Origin: JBBQVS01 sp964657325
GTDB lineage: Bacteria > Chloroflexota > Ktedonobacteria > Ktedonobacterales > Ktedonobacteraceae
Assembly (NCBI GenBank): GCA_964657325.1
Contig: CAZZVE010000007.1
Span: 11,457 to 75,456, forward strand
DNA: 64,000 nt
Direction of reading: 5' to 3'
Position 1 is the first letter of the stretch. The number at the start of each line of letters is the position of its first letter. This document shows positions 34,121 to 43,102 of the stretch, one piece after another. Under the pieces are notes generated by a model, which searched no databases, was not told the DNA's origin, and worked only from the letters and a program-made list of their open reading frames with translations. Made by a program: the position numbers and the translations under genes.

Positions 34121-35230
34121 TCAGTTGTAGGTAAGCACGGGCTTAATGGTGCTACCGTCATGAGCATCTGCGGCTGCTTGCTCGATTTGCTCGAAGGGGT
34201 AGTGGCGGATGAGTCGATCAAGTGGGAGTCGCCCCAACTCATAGAGGCGTACAAGGGCAGGTATGAAGCTTTCCGGGTCGCTGTCTCCCTCTGTGATCCC
34301 GACGATGCGTCGGCCATTGAGCAGGAAGTTGACATCGAAAGGTACGGTCGAGCCAGCAAGAGGAACGCCGATGACCGCGCAGGTGCCCAATGGGGCGAGA
34401 ACCTGGATAGCCTGCCCCAGGACCTTGGTATTGCCAGTGGCCTCAATTGTATAGTTCACCCCCTGGCCTGAGGTGAGTTCCATAAGGGTCTCAACCACGT
34501 CAGTGGACCGGGCGTCAATCGTAGCGGTAGCACCCAATTCGTGTGCGAGTGCGAGACGTGAAGGAACGAGATCGACCGCGATGATTCTGCCTACAGCAGA
34601 CAAGTTTGCTGCCATGATGGCTGCCAGTCCGACTCCGCCGAGGCCAAATACTACCAGAGAACTGCCAGGCTCAGGGCGGAGCACGTTTAGCACGGTACCG
34701 GCACCTGTCTGGATGCCGCAACCTAGTGGCGCGAGCATCTCGAGAGGCGCATCACTATTGACCTTGACGAGGCTGCGCTCATCTATCAGAGCATGTCGAG
34801 CGAGTGATGATTGACCAAAGAAGTGGGCATTAAGCGGTTTACCATGCTCCTCAATTGTGTGACTGCCATCAGCTCGTATACCACCAAGCAGGTTGAGTGG
34901 AAGAAAGCTAAAGCAGTAGCCTGGATGTCCGGCCTGACAGTTAGAACAGTGGCCGCATGAAGTGAAGGATGCCAGAACGTGATCGCCAGGCTTGACTCGC
35001 TGGACTGCTGAGCCGACAGCTTCCACCACACCGGCTCCTTCATGCCCAACAACACCAGGTAAAGGGAAGGGGATCACGCCAGAGCGCACGGAGAGATCCG
35101 TATGGCACAAGCCCGTGGCGACCATACGGATAAGTACTTCGTCGGGACGAGGCTCATCTAGCTCCACTTCCTCAAAAGAAAATGGGGCACCTTTTTCGCG
35201 GATGACGGCTGCGATGGTCTTTGTCTTCAT
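34121..35230 (-). CDS. Zinc-dependent aryl-alcohol-type dehydrogenase (MDR family)
   Basis: 369 residues of the medium-chain zinc alcohol dehydrogenase family. GLCHTDLSVRSG and GHEGAGVVEAVG give the catalytic zinc ligands, CGHCSNCQAGHPGYC the structural zinc, and VFGLGGVGLAAI the NAD fold. The domain order and GCGIQTGAGTVLNVL are those of benzyl/aryl-alcohol dehydrogenases, so it probably oxidises an aromatic alcohol to the aldehyde for the next gene's enzyme. AAAAAGGAG precedes the ATG. It is located between the MIP and aldehyde dehydrogenase genes. Confidence 0.9.
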   Translation of the reverse strand: MKTKTIAAVIREKGAPFSFEEVELDEPRPDEVLIRMVATGLCHTDLSVRSGVIPFPLPGVVGHEGAGVVEAVGSAVQRVKPGDHVLASFTSCGHCSNCQAGHPGYCFSFLPLNLLGGIRADGSHTIEEHGKPLNAHFFGQSSLARHALIDERSLVKVNSDAPLEMLAPLGCGIQTGAGTVLNVLRPEPGSSLVVFGLGGVGLAAIMAANLSAVGRIIAVDLVPSRLALAHELGATATIDARSTDVVETLMELTSGQGVNYTIEATGNTKVLGQAIQVLAPLGTCAVIGVPLAGSTVPFDVNFLLNGRRIVGITEGDSDPESFIPALVRLYELGRLPLDRLIRHYPFEQIEQAAADAHDGSTIKPVLTYN

Positions 35231-35393
35231 GTAAGAACTCCTTTTTCATTCAACAGTGAATCGACGTGAGTCTGGTGTCAGAAGACTTCTACAAGAAGCT
35301 TCTTTTATGGAAGAACTTCCCTGCTCCTCTTACATGGGAGATCGCCCGAAAGGGCGCTCCTCCTCCCTGCTTCCTCTATGCTCCAAAATACCT

Positions 35394-36875
35394 TTAGAAT
35401 GGGTAGGGAGCAATGTCACCACGTATAGTGACCCATTGCGTTTCTGTAAATGCGTCAAGGTTCCAATTGGCACTACCGAAGCGTGAGCCAGTGCCGGACG
35501 CTCCAACTCCTCCAAAGGGGGCGAATGGTTCATCGTTGACCGTTTCGTCATTGATATGGACGAGGCCACTGGGAATCTGCTCAGCCAAAGCTAGTGCCTT
35601 GGAGATGTCGCGACTGAGAATACCAAGTGCCAATCCGTATTCAGTACCTCTGGCGAGGGCCGCAACTTCATCGAGCGTCGAAAAGCGCACTACCGGGGCA
35701 ACTGGGCCGAAAATTTCGTTGTCATAAACCGGCATACCCGGTTTGACATCCGTCAGAACAGTAGGACGATAGAACAGTCTTTCAAAGCTTCCTCCGGCGA
35801 CGAGACGAGCACCTGCTGCGACGCTTGCTGTTACCATGCCGTGAATCTTATCGCGCTGACGCTCGTCTATGATCGGACCCAACGCGACATCCGCCCTGGT
35901 TCCATCACCTACTGGTAAATGTTGCGCAGCAGCAGCGAGACGCTCAACGTAAGCATCTGCAATACTCTTATGGACAAGATGACGACTGGTTGCCATACAT
36001 ATCTGCCCCTGATGAAAGAACGAACCAAACGCCCCTGCTGAGACAGCGCGATCAAGGTCTACATCGTCAAGCACGATCAGCGCACTGTTCCCACCCAGTT
36101 CGAGATGGGCACGTTTGAGATGACGAGCGGCTAGTTCACCTACAACCCTACCTGCAGCCGTCGAACCTGTAAAGCTCACCACGCGTACATGTGGGTCAGC
36201 CACCACGGCCTCACCGATATCTGCGCCACCCGGTAGCACATGCAGCACACCGGGTGGTAGTCCGGCTTCCGTAAATATCTGAGCAATGCTCACTCCTCCG
36301 CAGACAGCAGTGCGTGGGTCTGGTTTCAGCAAAACCGCGTTGCCCAATGCCAGCGCAGGAGCAACCGAACGGATGGCAAGAATCAATGGGAAGTTGAAGG
36401 GCGCGATGACGCTGATAACACCTACTGGCAGACGGCGCGCAAAACTCAGACGCGGTTGCTCTGTACGTAACAGCTGACCATATGGCTGAGTCGCGATGGC
36501 AGCTGCCTCGTAGCACTCGTTGGCAGCGACATGCAGTTCAAAGTCAGCCTTCGGACCTGTCGAACCAGATTCGCGGATCAGCCAAGATCGGATATCGGCC
36601 GCTCGCTCCTCAAATAGAAGGCCCGCCCGTCGCAATACTGCCGCTCGCTCACTAAATGGAGTACTTGCCCAGGCAGCCTGAGCTTGTGCAGCTTGCACGG
36701 CTGCACTGCGTACATCATTCACCGCAGCATGACCGATCATACCGATGTGCATACCAGTTGCCGGTTCAAACACAGGGGCTTCGCCGCCTGTACCGGCAAT
36801 CCATTCACCATTAAAGATTTTTCCCGCCCAGATTCGTTCATCCATCAATGATGTTTGAGAAACCTTTGTCGCCAT
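35394..36875 (-). CDS. Aldehyde dehydrogenase, benzaldehyde/vanillin dehydrogenase-like
   Basis: 493 residues. HLELGGNSALIVLDDVD carries the general-base Glu and HQGQICMATSRH the catalytic Cys; SFTGSTAAGRVVG is the nucleotide site. The opening ERIWAGKIFNGEWI and FHQGQICMATSR are typical of benzaldehyde/vanillin dehydrogenases. It oxidises an aromatic aldehyde to the acid with NAD(P). ATG 36875 is chosen for the GAGGAGA in front of it; the frame is open to 36914 with no ribosome site. Upstream of the alcohol dehydrogenase by 163 bases. Confidence 0.9.
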   Translation of the reverse strand: MATKVSQTSLMDERIWAGKIFNGEWIAGTGGEAPVFEPATGMHIGMIGHAAVNDVRSAAVQAAQAQAAWASTPFSERAAVLRRAGLLFEERAADIRSWLIRESGSTGPKADFELHVAANECYEAAAIATQPYGQLLRTEQPRLSFARRLPVGVISVIAPFNFPLILAIRSVAPALALGNAVLLKPDPRTAVCGGVSIAQIFTEAGLPPGVLHVLPGGADIGEAVVADPHVRVVSFTGSTAAGRVVGELAARHLKRAHLELGGNSALIVLDDVDLDRAVSAGAFGSFFHQGQICMATSRHLVHKSIADAYVERLAAAAQHLPVGDGTRADVALGPIIDERQRDKIHGMVTASVAAGARLVAGGSFERLFYRPTVLTDVKPGMPVYDNEIFGPVAPVVRFSTLDEVAALARGTEYGLALGILSRDISKALALAEQIPSGLVHINDETVNDEPFAPFGGVGASGTGSRFGSANWNLDAFTETQWVTIRGDIAPYPF

Positions 36876-36977
36876 AGAAACCTGTCTCCTCTTTGTTACG
36901 AATAAGATGATCATTCATCCGGCGACTGATCATCTAGCCAGCCACAAATTCAATCAAAGACCAGGGTAAACATGCGG

Positions 36978-37835
36978 TTATTTCTTTGAGATTTTCCCAG
37001 AACCTATGGAATTGTCTCCTAATGCAGTTGAGATCGCCATCGCTTCGGTTCGCAGGTGTTGCGCTGCCTGTCCCAGGGCTTCACCACTCCAACGTGAGGC
37101 AAAGCCAACGACCCAGAGTAAAGCCAGCAGTGTACCGCCAAATCCATAGATGGGCACGGCGACAGCGTTCACGCCATCCAGGTACTCCCCGTGGTCAAAA
37201 CCAACACCAGTACGAGCAGTTTCTTCCACGCGCTGCAAGAATTTTTCTGTATCCACAAGCGAGTGCTCAGTGAAACGCGGCAATGGATGGGTACGCAGAA
37301 ACTCTTCGCGCTGTGCTATAGGCCAACTTGCCAAGAGGCAAGAGGCGATGGCCGCTGCAAATAGTGGCACACGCATACCGCGCCGAGTGGAAATATGTAG
37401 AGCCGATTGCTTTTCTTCGTCCACAAGATACTCGATGATGCGTACACCTTTTTGTTCAACCTTCCCCAAGCAAACAGTTTCACCTGTCGTCAGTGCCAGG
37501 CGATGCATAGCAGGGAGAGCAAATTGGCGTAGCCCAGATCGCTGAATATACGCTTGAGCAAGATGATAGATGCGAGAACCAAGAACAAAATGTCGTTCGC
37601 CCTCTTGCTCAATGACTTCACTCTGCTCCAATGTTTTGAGCAATCCGTGTAGACTTCCCTTGCTTACATTTAGTGCCCTTGCTAGTTCTGAAAGGGTCAA
37701 CCCCTCCTCTGAAGCACTTAACAGCTCTAGTAGTTGAAAAGTACGCTCGACCATTGGCGCGGGAGCCATGCTCCTGGCCGAATCTTCTTCGTGATTGTCG
37801 TTTTGTTTGGATTGCCAAACCAATTGTTCTTCCAT
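36978..37835 (-). CDS. IclR family transcriptional regulator
   Basis: 285 residues. The N-terminal winged helix is MVERTFQLLELLSASEEGLT with ELARALNVSKGSLHGLLKTL; the C-terminal ligand domain has GETVCLGKVEQKGVRIIEYL and GVGFDHGEYLDGVNAVAVPI. IclR members commonly control aromatic catabolism in response to the pathway acid. ATG 37835 follows a TTGACA/TATACT promoter whose start of transcription would fall at or next to the ATG, so the message is probably leaderless; the upstream in-frame start at 37877 lies before the -10 element. It is divergent from the gentisate dioxygenase gene. Confidence 0.88.
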   Translation of the reverse strand: MEEQLVWQSKQNDNHEEDSARSMAPAPMVERTFQLLELLSASEEGLTLSELARALNVSKGSLHGLLKTLEQSEVIEQEGERHFVLGSRIYHLAQAYIQRSGLRQFALPAMHRLALTTGETVCLGKVEQKGVRIIEYLVDEEKQSALHISTRRGMRVPLFAAAIASCLLASWPIAQREEFLRTHPLPRFTEHSLVDTEKFLQRVEETARTGVGFDHGEYLDGVNAVAVPIYGFGGTLLALLWVVGFASRWSGEALGQAAQHLRTEAMAISTALGDNSIGSGKISKK

Positions 37836-37841
37836 GAGAAC

Positions 37842-37870
37842 AGTATATATAACGGTGAGAGATTTGTCAA
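37842..37870 (-). promoter_or_regulatory. Promoter of the IclR gene
   Basis: On the minus strand TTGACA (37870-37865), a 17-base spacer and TATACT (37847-37842) form a near-consensus sigma-70 promoter, ending six bases before the ATG at 37835. Confidence 0.75.
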
Positions 37871-38198
37871 GGACCATATTTCAAGACTTCAAGATTTCGA
37901 TGCACCTACCTTCGTTGGACATCTTGACATTCACCCTTATCATCGACTATATTTGTTCATATAGGGAAACATTTAGTTCGTCATATAAAACATAAAGAGT
38001 TGGTCTATGTCATTGTGCGCTATCTGCGAGACATAGTGAAGAGAAGTTTCTGCGTCGTCACTAAATAGCAAGATTCTTTGGATCGCATAATCATGGACCA
38101 GCACTAGTTCTTTAAGTGCGTAGCAGTGGCTATGTGTCCTGATAGTAGTTTCGATTATAGGGAATAGTGTGTACCTAGATGTACCAGAAAGAAAAGAC
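37871..38198. promoter_or_regulatory. Divergent control region between iclR-type gene and gentisate dioxygenase
   Basis: 328 bases without a gene. It should contain the promoter of the dioxygenase operon and the operators of the IclR protein; I could not pick out a clear palindromic operator. GATAGTAGTTTCGATTATAG near 38142 is promoter-like. Confidence 0.4.
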
Positions 38199-39323
38199 AT
38201 GGTTATTGAACAAAACAAGCAAGATGTCATGAGAATCGAGACCGAAGTGACTCAATTGTACGATGACATGCAAATAAACGCTCTCACGCCCTTATGGAGA
38301 ATCGAAGAGTCATTGATGGCGCTAGAACCCAGGCCGAAAGCTCTTCCCTGGCTCTGGAAGTGGGAGGTGCTGCACGAAATCGCTGAACGTTCGGGGAAAC
38401 TGGTTCCAATTGATCGTGGTGGCGACCGACGTGCGATTGCCCTCTCCAATCCCGGCCTGAATGGACAACCCTACGCGGTACCATCACTGTGGGCTGCTGT
38501 GCAGTGGCTCAACGGTCATGAGGTCGCACCTGCACACCGTCACACCTCACAGGCTATTCGTTTCATCATTCATGGAAGTGGCTCATGGAGTACTGTCGAG
38601 GGTGATCGCGTCTACCTTGAGCGCGGTGACTTCGTGCTGACTCCGCCCTGGCTCTGGCACGATCATGGAAGCAAGGCCAATGAACCTGCCATATGGATGG
38701 ATGGCCTCGACATTCCGCTTAATAACTACCTTGATGCCAGTTTCTTTGAACCCTACCCACAAAGAGAGCAGGAAGTGACTGAAATCATCAACGGCACCGT
38801 CCTCAAGTATGGCGTCGGACAGTTGCAGCCTGCGTGGGAGAAACGTTCGACAAGTTATCCCCCCATGCACACCTACAAGTGGGCCGATACCGAACGCGCT
38901 CTCAACAATCTCGCGCAGGTCGCGTCCAGCCCTTTTGATGATGTCGTGATGGAGTACGTCAATCCGCATACGGGCGGCCCCGTCATGCAATCCTTCACCT
39001 GCTGGATACAGATGTTGCGTCCTGGCATCCACACACAGGCGCACCAGCACACAGGCAGCTTCGTCTACCATGCCTTTGAGGGCAACGGCGAGACCATCAT
39101 CAACGGTGTGCGCTTCGAGTGGAAGCAGGGAGATTTCTTCGTCGTGCCAGCTTGGGCTGTGCATGAACACCACAACCTCTCGCAAGACAAACGTGCCATT
39201 CTCTTCTCTATGCATGACACCCCCCTGCTGACTGCGCTCCACAAGTATCGTCACCAGGAATACACTGAAAACGGTGGTCACCAGCCAGTGCTCAGCACCT
39301 TCGAGTGGAAACCTCAGGGGTAG
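38199..39323 (+). CDS. Gentisate 1,2-dioxygenase-like bicupin
   Basis: About 374 residues in two cupin domains. The first has APAHRHTSQAIRFIIHGSGS and a distal WLWHDHG; the second has HTQAHQHTGSFVYHAFEGNG and AVHEHHN, all as in gentisate 1,2-dioxygenases, which open the gentisate ring to maleylpyruvate with Fe(II) and O2. The opening LYDDMQINALTPLWRIEE also fits. ATG 38199 after AGAAAGAAAAGAC is preferred to GTG 38169. First gene of a three-gene operon with the FAD hydroxylase (58-base gap) and the ligase. Confidence 0.9.
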   Translation: MVIEQNKQDVMRIETEVTQLYDDMQINALTPLWRIEESLMALEPRPKALPWLWKWEVLHEIAERSGKLVPIDRGGDRRAIALSNPGLNGQPYAVPSLWAAVQWLNGHEVAPAHRHTSQAIRFIIHGSGSWSTVEGDRVYLERGDFVLTPPWLWHDHGSKANEPAIWMDGLDIPLNNYLDASFFEPYPQREQEVTEIINGTVLKYGVGQLQPAWEKRSTSYPPMHTYKWADTERALNNLAQVASSPFDDVVMEYVNPHTGGPVMQSFTCWIQMLRPGIHTQAHQHTGSFVYHAFEGNGETIINGVRFEWKQGDFFVVPAWAVHEHHNLSQDKRAILFSMHDTPLLTALHKYRHQEYTENGGHQPVLSTFEWKPQG

Positions 39324-39381
39324 AGGCCATAACGTTTGACGGTATCTACATACAAATGAATACGAGGAGAAATAGATATAT

Positions 39382-40611
39382 ATGAACTTTACCGAATCAC
39401 TACAGCACCAAGAGGTGCTGGTCGTCGGGGCGGGTCCAGTTGGACTGACTTCAGCCCTTGCCTTGCGCTCGAAAGGGCATTCCGTCACACTGATTGAGGC
39501 TGAGCCGGAGGGACGCGACCGTCCCGGGAGCCGCGCTATCTTCATTCATCAAGAGACGCTCAAACTGCTTGAACAGATTCAGTCGGGCCTGGGGATGCTG
39601 ATAGCCTCGTCTGGCCTCGTCTGGCCTACGAAGCGCACATACTGGCATAAGAGACAGGTCTTTGTGCGCCACTATCCCGCGCCCAAGCCAAACACGTTAC
39701 CCCCTTTTTCGAGTCTGCCACAGGTGAAGATCGAACAAATGCTGCTCGATGCCTGTAAACAGGCTGGTGTCGAGTTCGCATGGAATATGCCTGTGAGTAA
39801 CGTCGAAACGACACTAGATGAGGTGATAGTGACAACGGAATCGGGCCAGAGGTGGACAGCGAAGTATTTAGTTGGCGCAGATGGTTCACGCTCTATAGTT
39901 CGTCACACATTGGACATTCCAATGGAAGGTAGCCGCTCCAAAAACTCGTATATTGTGGCAGATGTGACTGAGGATGAAGAGCATCCACTTCCCCTTGAAC
40001 GTGTTTTTTACTATGATCACCCCGGCGTTGGGCGCGATGTCCTCTTCGTTCCTTTTGTCGGCGGCTGGCGCGTCGATTTGCAGTGCCGCGAGGACGATAA
40101 TCTGGATGCCTATAGTGGCATAGAAGGTGTACGTCACTGGCTCCCAAAGGTGATGGACCCGAAGTATCTAGAGCGCATCACGTGGGTCTCGACGTATCAG
40201 TTCCTCCAAGTGCTTGCGCGTGATTTTACTGACAAGAACCATCGCGTCTTGCTCGTCGGCGAAGCAGCTCATCTTTTCGCACCATTCGGAGCACGTGGCA
40301 TGAACTCTGGCATCGCGGATGCAGTTGTAGCGTCGAACGCTATTGATATCGCCCTTGCTACGAGAGATACAAACGCGGCACGTGAGGCGATAGAGGAGTT
40401 CGCACGTGTGCGACGGAACGCGGCAGAGTATAATCGGGACGCGGCAAAGCAGGCACTCGCCCATGTACAGAAACGTAGTCCGGTCATGCAGTTCAAGCGC
40501 AGTATTGCTGCCCTCGTTGCCCCCTACTGGGAACGTGCGGGCGTCTGGCTTGACTCCGGTCCTTATGGACCACGCTCTGGACCAGCAGGACAGAGTTCAG
40601 GGAAGTATTAG
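39382..40611 (+). CDS. FAD-dependent aromatic-ring monooxygenase
   Basis: 409 residues of the flavin aromatic hydroxylase class. VLVVGAGPVGLTSALALRSK is the FAD GxGxxG site, YLVGADGSRSIVR the DG motif, and VLLVGEAAHLFAPFGARGMN the GD-like motif (GE here) contacting the ribityl chain. It uses NAD(P)H and O2 to hydroxylate an aromatic acid or its CoA ester. Between gentisate dioxygenase and a CoA ligase the likely product is gentisate or gentisyl-CoA; 3-hydroxybenzoate 6-hydroxylase or salicylyl-CoA 5-hydroxylase are the candidates. GAGGAG precedes the ATG. Confidence 0.88.
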   Translation: MNFTESLQHQEVLVVGAGPVGLTSALALRSKGHSVTLIEAEPEGRDRPGSRAIFIHQETLKLLEQIQSGLGMLIASSGLVWPTKRTYWHKRQVFVRHYPAPKPNTLPPFSSLPQVKIEQMLLDACKQAGVEFAWNMPVSNVETTLDEVIVTTESGQRWTAKYLVGADGSRSIVRHTLDIPMEGSRSKNSYIVADVTEDEEHPLPLERVFYYDHPGVGRDVLFVPFVGGWRVDLQCREDDNLDAYSGIEGVRHWLPKVMDPKYLERITWVSTYQFLQVLARDFTDKNHRVLLVGEAAHLFAPFGARGMNSGIADAVVASNAIDIALATRDTNAAREAIEEFARVRRNAAEYNRDAAKQALAHVQKRSPVMQFKRSIAALVAPYWERAGVWLDSGPYGPRSGPAGQSSGKY

Positions 40612-40633
40612 TATTCATGAAAGGCTACATACT

Positions 40634-42226
40634 ATGTCTATGACAACTCCCATGCTTACCCTCTCGCTACCAGAACGATTCAATGCCGCGACTGCCTTCG
40701 TCGATAGCAATATAGCGGCGGGACGTGGCGCGAAAACCGCAATTTACTACGAGGGCGAGACCTATTCGTATAAGGAAATAGCGGAGCTTACCAATCGTGT
40801 CGGGAATGGCTTGCTCGACCTGGACGTAGAAATCGAGCAACGGGTCGCGCTCTTACTGCTGGACTCGCCACAATTCGCTGCCACGTTCTTTGGTGCAATC
40901 AAAGCAGGCATCGTCCCCATTCCCCTCAATACGATGCTACGTCCAAACGATTATACCTATCTCCTCAACGATAGTCGTGCAAAGGTACTATTCGTTCATG
41001 CTGCGCTCTGGAAAACGTTGCAGCAGACACTCCCACAGTTGCGCTATCTCCAACACGTCGTCGTCGTTGGCCTTGAACAGAGCGGTGAAGCAGAGACTGC
41101 CATATTGCACGATTTCGGACAATGGACAAACCGCGCCTCTTCACAATTGACCACCGCTGAAACGAGTAAGGATGATAATGCTTTCTGGCTCTACAGTTCG
41201 GGGAGTACGGGCTTTCCGAAGGGCTGCATACACTTGCAACACGACATGAGCTATTGCAGCGAGGCATTCGGCAAGCACATTCTCGGTATCCGCGAGAACG
41301 ACATCACGTTTTCCGCATCCAAGCTCTTTTTTGCCTATGGTTTGGGCAATGGCCTGTACTATCCCTTCTCGGTGGGGGCCAGTGCTCTCTACTATCCCGG
41401 ACGTTCAACAGCCGAAGCGGTTTTTACGCTGATAGACGCTCAACATCCAACGCTCTTTTTTGCCGCACCGACGCTCTACGCCAATCTGCTTGCGTTGCCC
41501 GATGCCGAGAAACGCTACGATTTCTCCTCGGTGCGCCTCTGTATCTCTGCTGGTGAGGGGCTGCCCACCGACATCTTGCGCCGTTTCGAGGAACGATTTC
41601 ACGTTCCTATCCTCGATGGCATTGGTTGCACAGAGATGTTGCAGACCTTCATCAGTAACCGCTCCGATGATATCCGCCCCGGTAGCTCAGGCAAACCGAT
41701 TCCAGGCTATGAAGCAAGAATCGTGGATGAGCAGGGACAAGATGTGCCAGTAGGCGCGATGGGGAGCTTGCTCGTGCGCGGTGATAGTGCAGCTACTTCC
41801 TACTGGAACAAGCATGAGAAATCGAAAGAGGTTTTTCGAGGCCAGTGGGTTGCGACGGGGGATAAGTATTATCAGGATGAAGAGGGCTACTTCTGGTACT
41901 GTGGTCGTGCTGATGACATGCTCAAGGTAAGTGGCCAATGGGTTTCACCCTTTGAGGTCGAGGCCGCCCTGATCGCACATGAATCCGTGCTGGAAGTTGC
42001 CGTCGTTGGAGCCACCGACCAGCAAGACCTCGTCAAGCCTAAAGCTTTTGTCGTTCTACAAAGTGGCTACGAAGCATCCGATGCTCTTGCCAATGAACTC
42101 AAAGCGTTTGTCAAAATGCGTCTCGTACCGCATAAGTACCCACGTTGGATAGAGTTCGTGCCGGAGTTGCCGAAGACGGCGACAGGCAAGATTCGGCGGT
42201 TTGCGCTGCGAGAGATGAACGTATGA
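40634..42226 (+). CDS. Benzoate-CoA ligase family AMP-forming enzyme
   Basis: 530 residues. LYSSGSTGFPKGCIHLQHDM is the phosphate loop; GIGCTEMLQTFISN the aryl-substrate region; and YWYCGRADDMLKVSGQWVSP in essence plus KTATGKIRRFALRE the C-terminal lid with catalytic Lys. The family activates benzoates or hydroxybenzoates to CoA thioesters with ATP. AAAGG precedes ATG 40634. It follows the hydroxylase by 22 bases. Its internal part (about 41578-41858) is duplicated as a fragment at 9853-10131. Confidence 0.9.
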   Translation: MSMTTPMLTLSLPERFNAATAFVDSNIAAGRGAKTAIYYEGETYSYKEIAELTNRVGNGLLDLDVEIEQRVALLLLDSPQFAATFFGAIKAGIVPIPLNTMLRPNDYTYLLNDSRAKVLFVHAALWKTLQQTLPQLRYLQHVVVVGLEQSGEAETAILHDFGQWTNRASSQLTTAETSKDDNAFWLYSSGSTGFPKGCIHLQHDMSYCSEAFGKHILGIRENDITFSASKLFFAYGLGNGLYYPFSVGASALYYPGRSTAEAVFTLIDAQHPTLFFAAPTLYANLLALPDAEKRYDFSSVRLCISAGEGLPTDILRRFEERFHVPILDGIGCTEMLQTFISNRSDDIRPGSSGKPIPGYEARIVDEQGQDVPVGAMGSLLVRGDSAATSYWNKHEKSKEVFRGQWVATGDKYYQDEEGYFWYCGRADDMLKVSGQWVSPFEVEAALIAHESVLEVAVVGATDQQDLVKPKAFVVLQSGYEASDALANELKAFVKMRLVPHKYPRWIEFVPELPKTATGKIRRFALREMNV

Positions 42227-42279
42227 TGTTTATTCTTCTCTTTGGATCTTATCAAAAGACAGAGTATGATGCCAAGCAT

Positions 42280-42416
42280 TGTCATTATACCAATGGTTTT
42301 GCAGAGTGTTGAGCGTGAAGCAAAATAGAGTTCATCGCGTTTTTTCGGTTTTTGAAGAGCGAACCGTATTGATGAGGAAACATAGCTTTGCAGAAAAAAT
42401 TCACTTTAAGTAGAAG
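42280..42416. repeat. Dispersed CATAGTTTTGCAGA repeat, copy 6
   Basis: GTCATTATACCAATGGTTTT and GCAGAGTGTTGAGCGTGAAG, then about 70 bases later GAGGAAACATAGCTTTGCAG and AAAAAATTCACTTTAAG. The order and spacing resemble copies 3 and 5. It lies between two convergent genes. Confidence 0.75.
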
Positions 42417-42438
42417 TAGCTAGTGAATAATGTTGAGA

Positions 42439-42990
42439 TTAATTTTCTTCAGCTACCACGACCTCCATTTGCATGATTCTTTTATAGATTCGATCCTCTC
42501 TCCAAAAAGGCCACAGTTCAAACAGGAAAAAATCGACTGGACGCCAAAGAATAACCCAGAACGCAATATTAAACCCATCGCTTAAAAACGCGTTAAGAAA
42601 AGGAGGGAAAAACGTTTCTCTCTCCAGAACTTGCGATAATGAGAGTCCACTGACCAGAAACAGAATACCAATCAGTAGCGCAGTAAGTGCTTCCCGTCGA
42701 AATACAGCCAGTTCATGTTCGTTTTGTCGTACTTTGAATTGGCAGTACCTCTGTAAAGCTGCTGTGATTTTGCCCACGAGGTCTGGTTCGATGCTTTCCT
42801 TTGGAAGAAAGATTGTGGCCTTCACCTTTTCTTCTCGCAACAGGGATGCAGAGGTAAGCCCGCTCTTCATCAAGTCAATGCCAGAAACAAAATGTGCTTT
42901 GTTTGAGAAAGGGTCTTCCACAGGCCGGATAAAGAGGTCGTGGATGTTCTCAAGATGAATTGCTATTTCAGAACATTTCTTCCCCATCAT
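42439..42990 (-). CDS. Two-helix membrane protein of unknown function
   Basis: 183 residues. A soluble N-terminal half (IHLENIHDLFIRPVEDPFSN, KVKATIFLPKESIEPDLVGK) precedes two hydrophobic segments, ALTALLIGILFLVSGLSLSQ and a Trp/Phe-rich FNIAFWVILWRPVDFFLFEL. There is no catalytic motif. ATG 42990 follows AAGGAAAAG and is preferred to the start at 43035. Last gene of the minus-strand operon with the giant protein; 112 bases after the next membrane protein gene. Confidence 0.65.
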   Translation of the reverse strand: MMGKKCSEIAIHLENIHDLFIRPVEDPFSNKAHFVSGIDLMKSGLTSASLLREEKVKATIFLPKESIEPDLVGKITAALQRYCQFKVRQNEHELAVFRREALTALLIGILFLVSGLSLSQVLERETFFPPFLNAFLSDGFNIAFWVILWRPVDFFLFELWPFWREDRIYKRIMQMEVVVAEEN

Positions 42991-43102
42991 AGAACTTTTC
43001 CTTAGTAAAGTATGAACTCTCCTACATAAAGACAAGAATGCTGAGAGGGCTGACTACGAAAGCCAACCAGGGTGTAGCCGAAAATGAACTTTCTATGATA
43101 CA

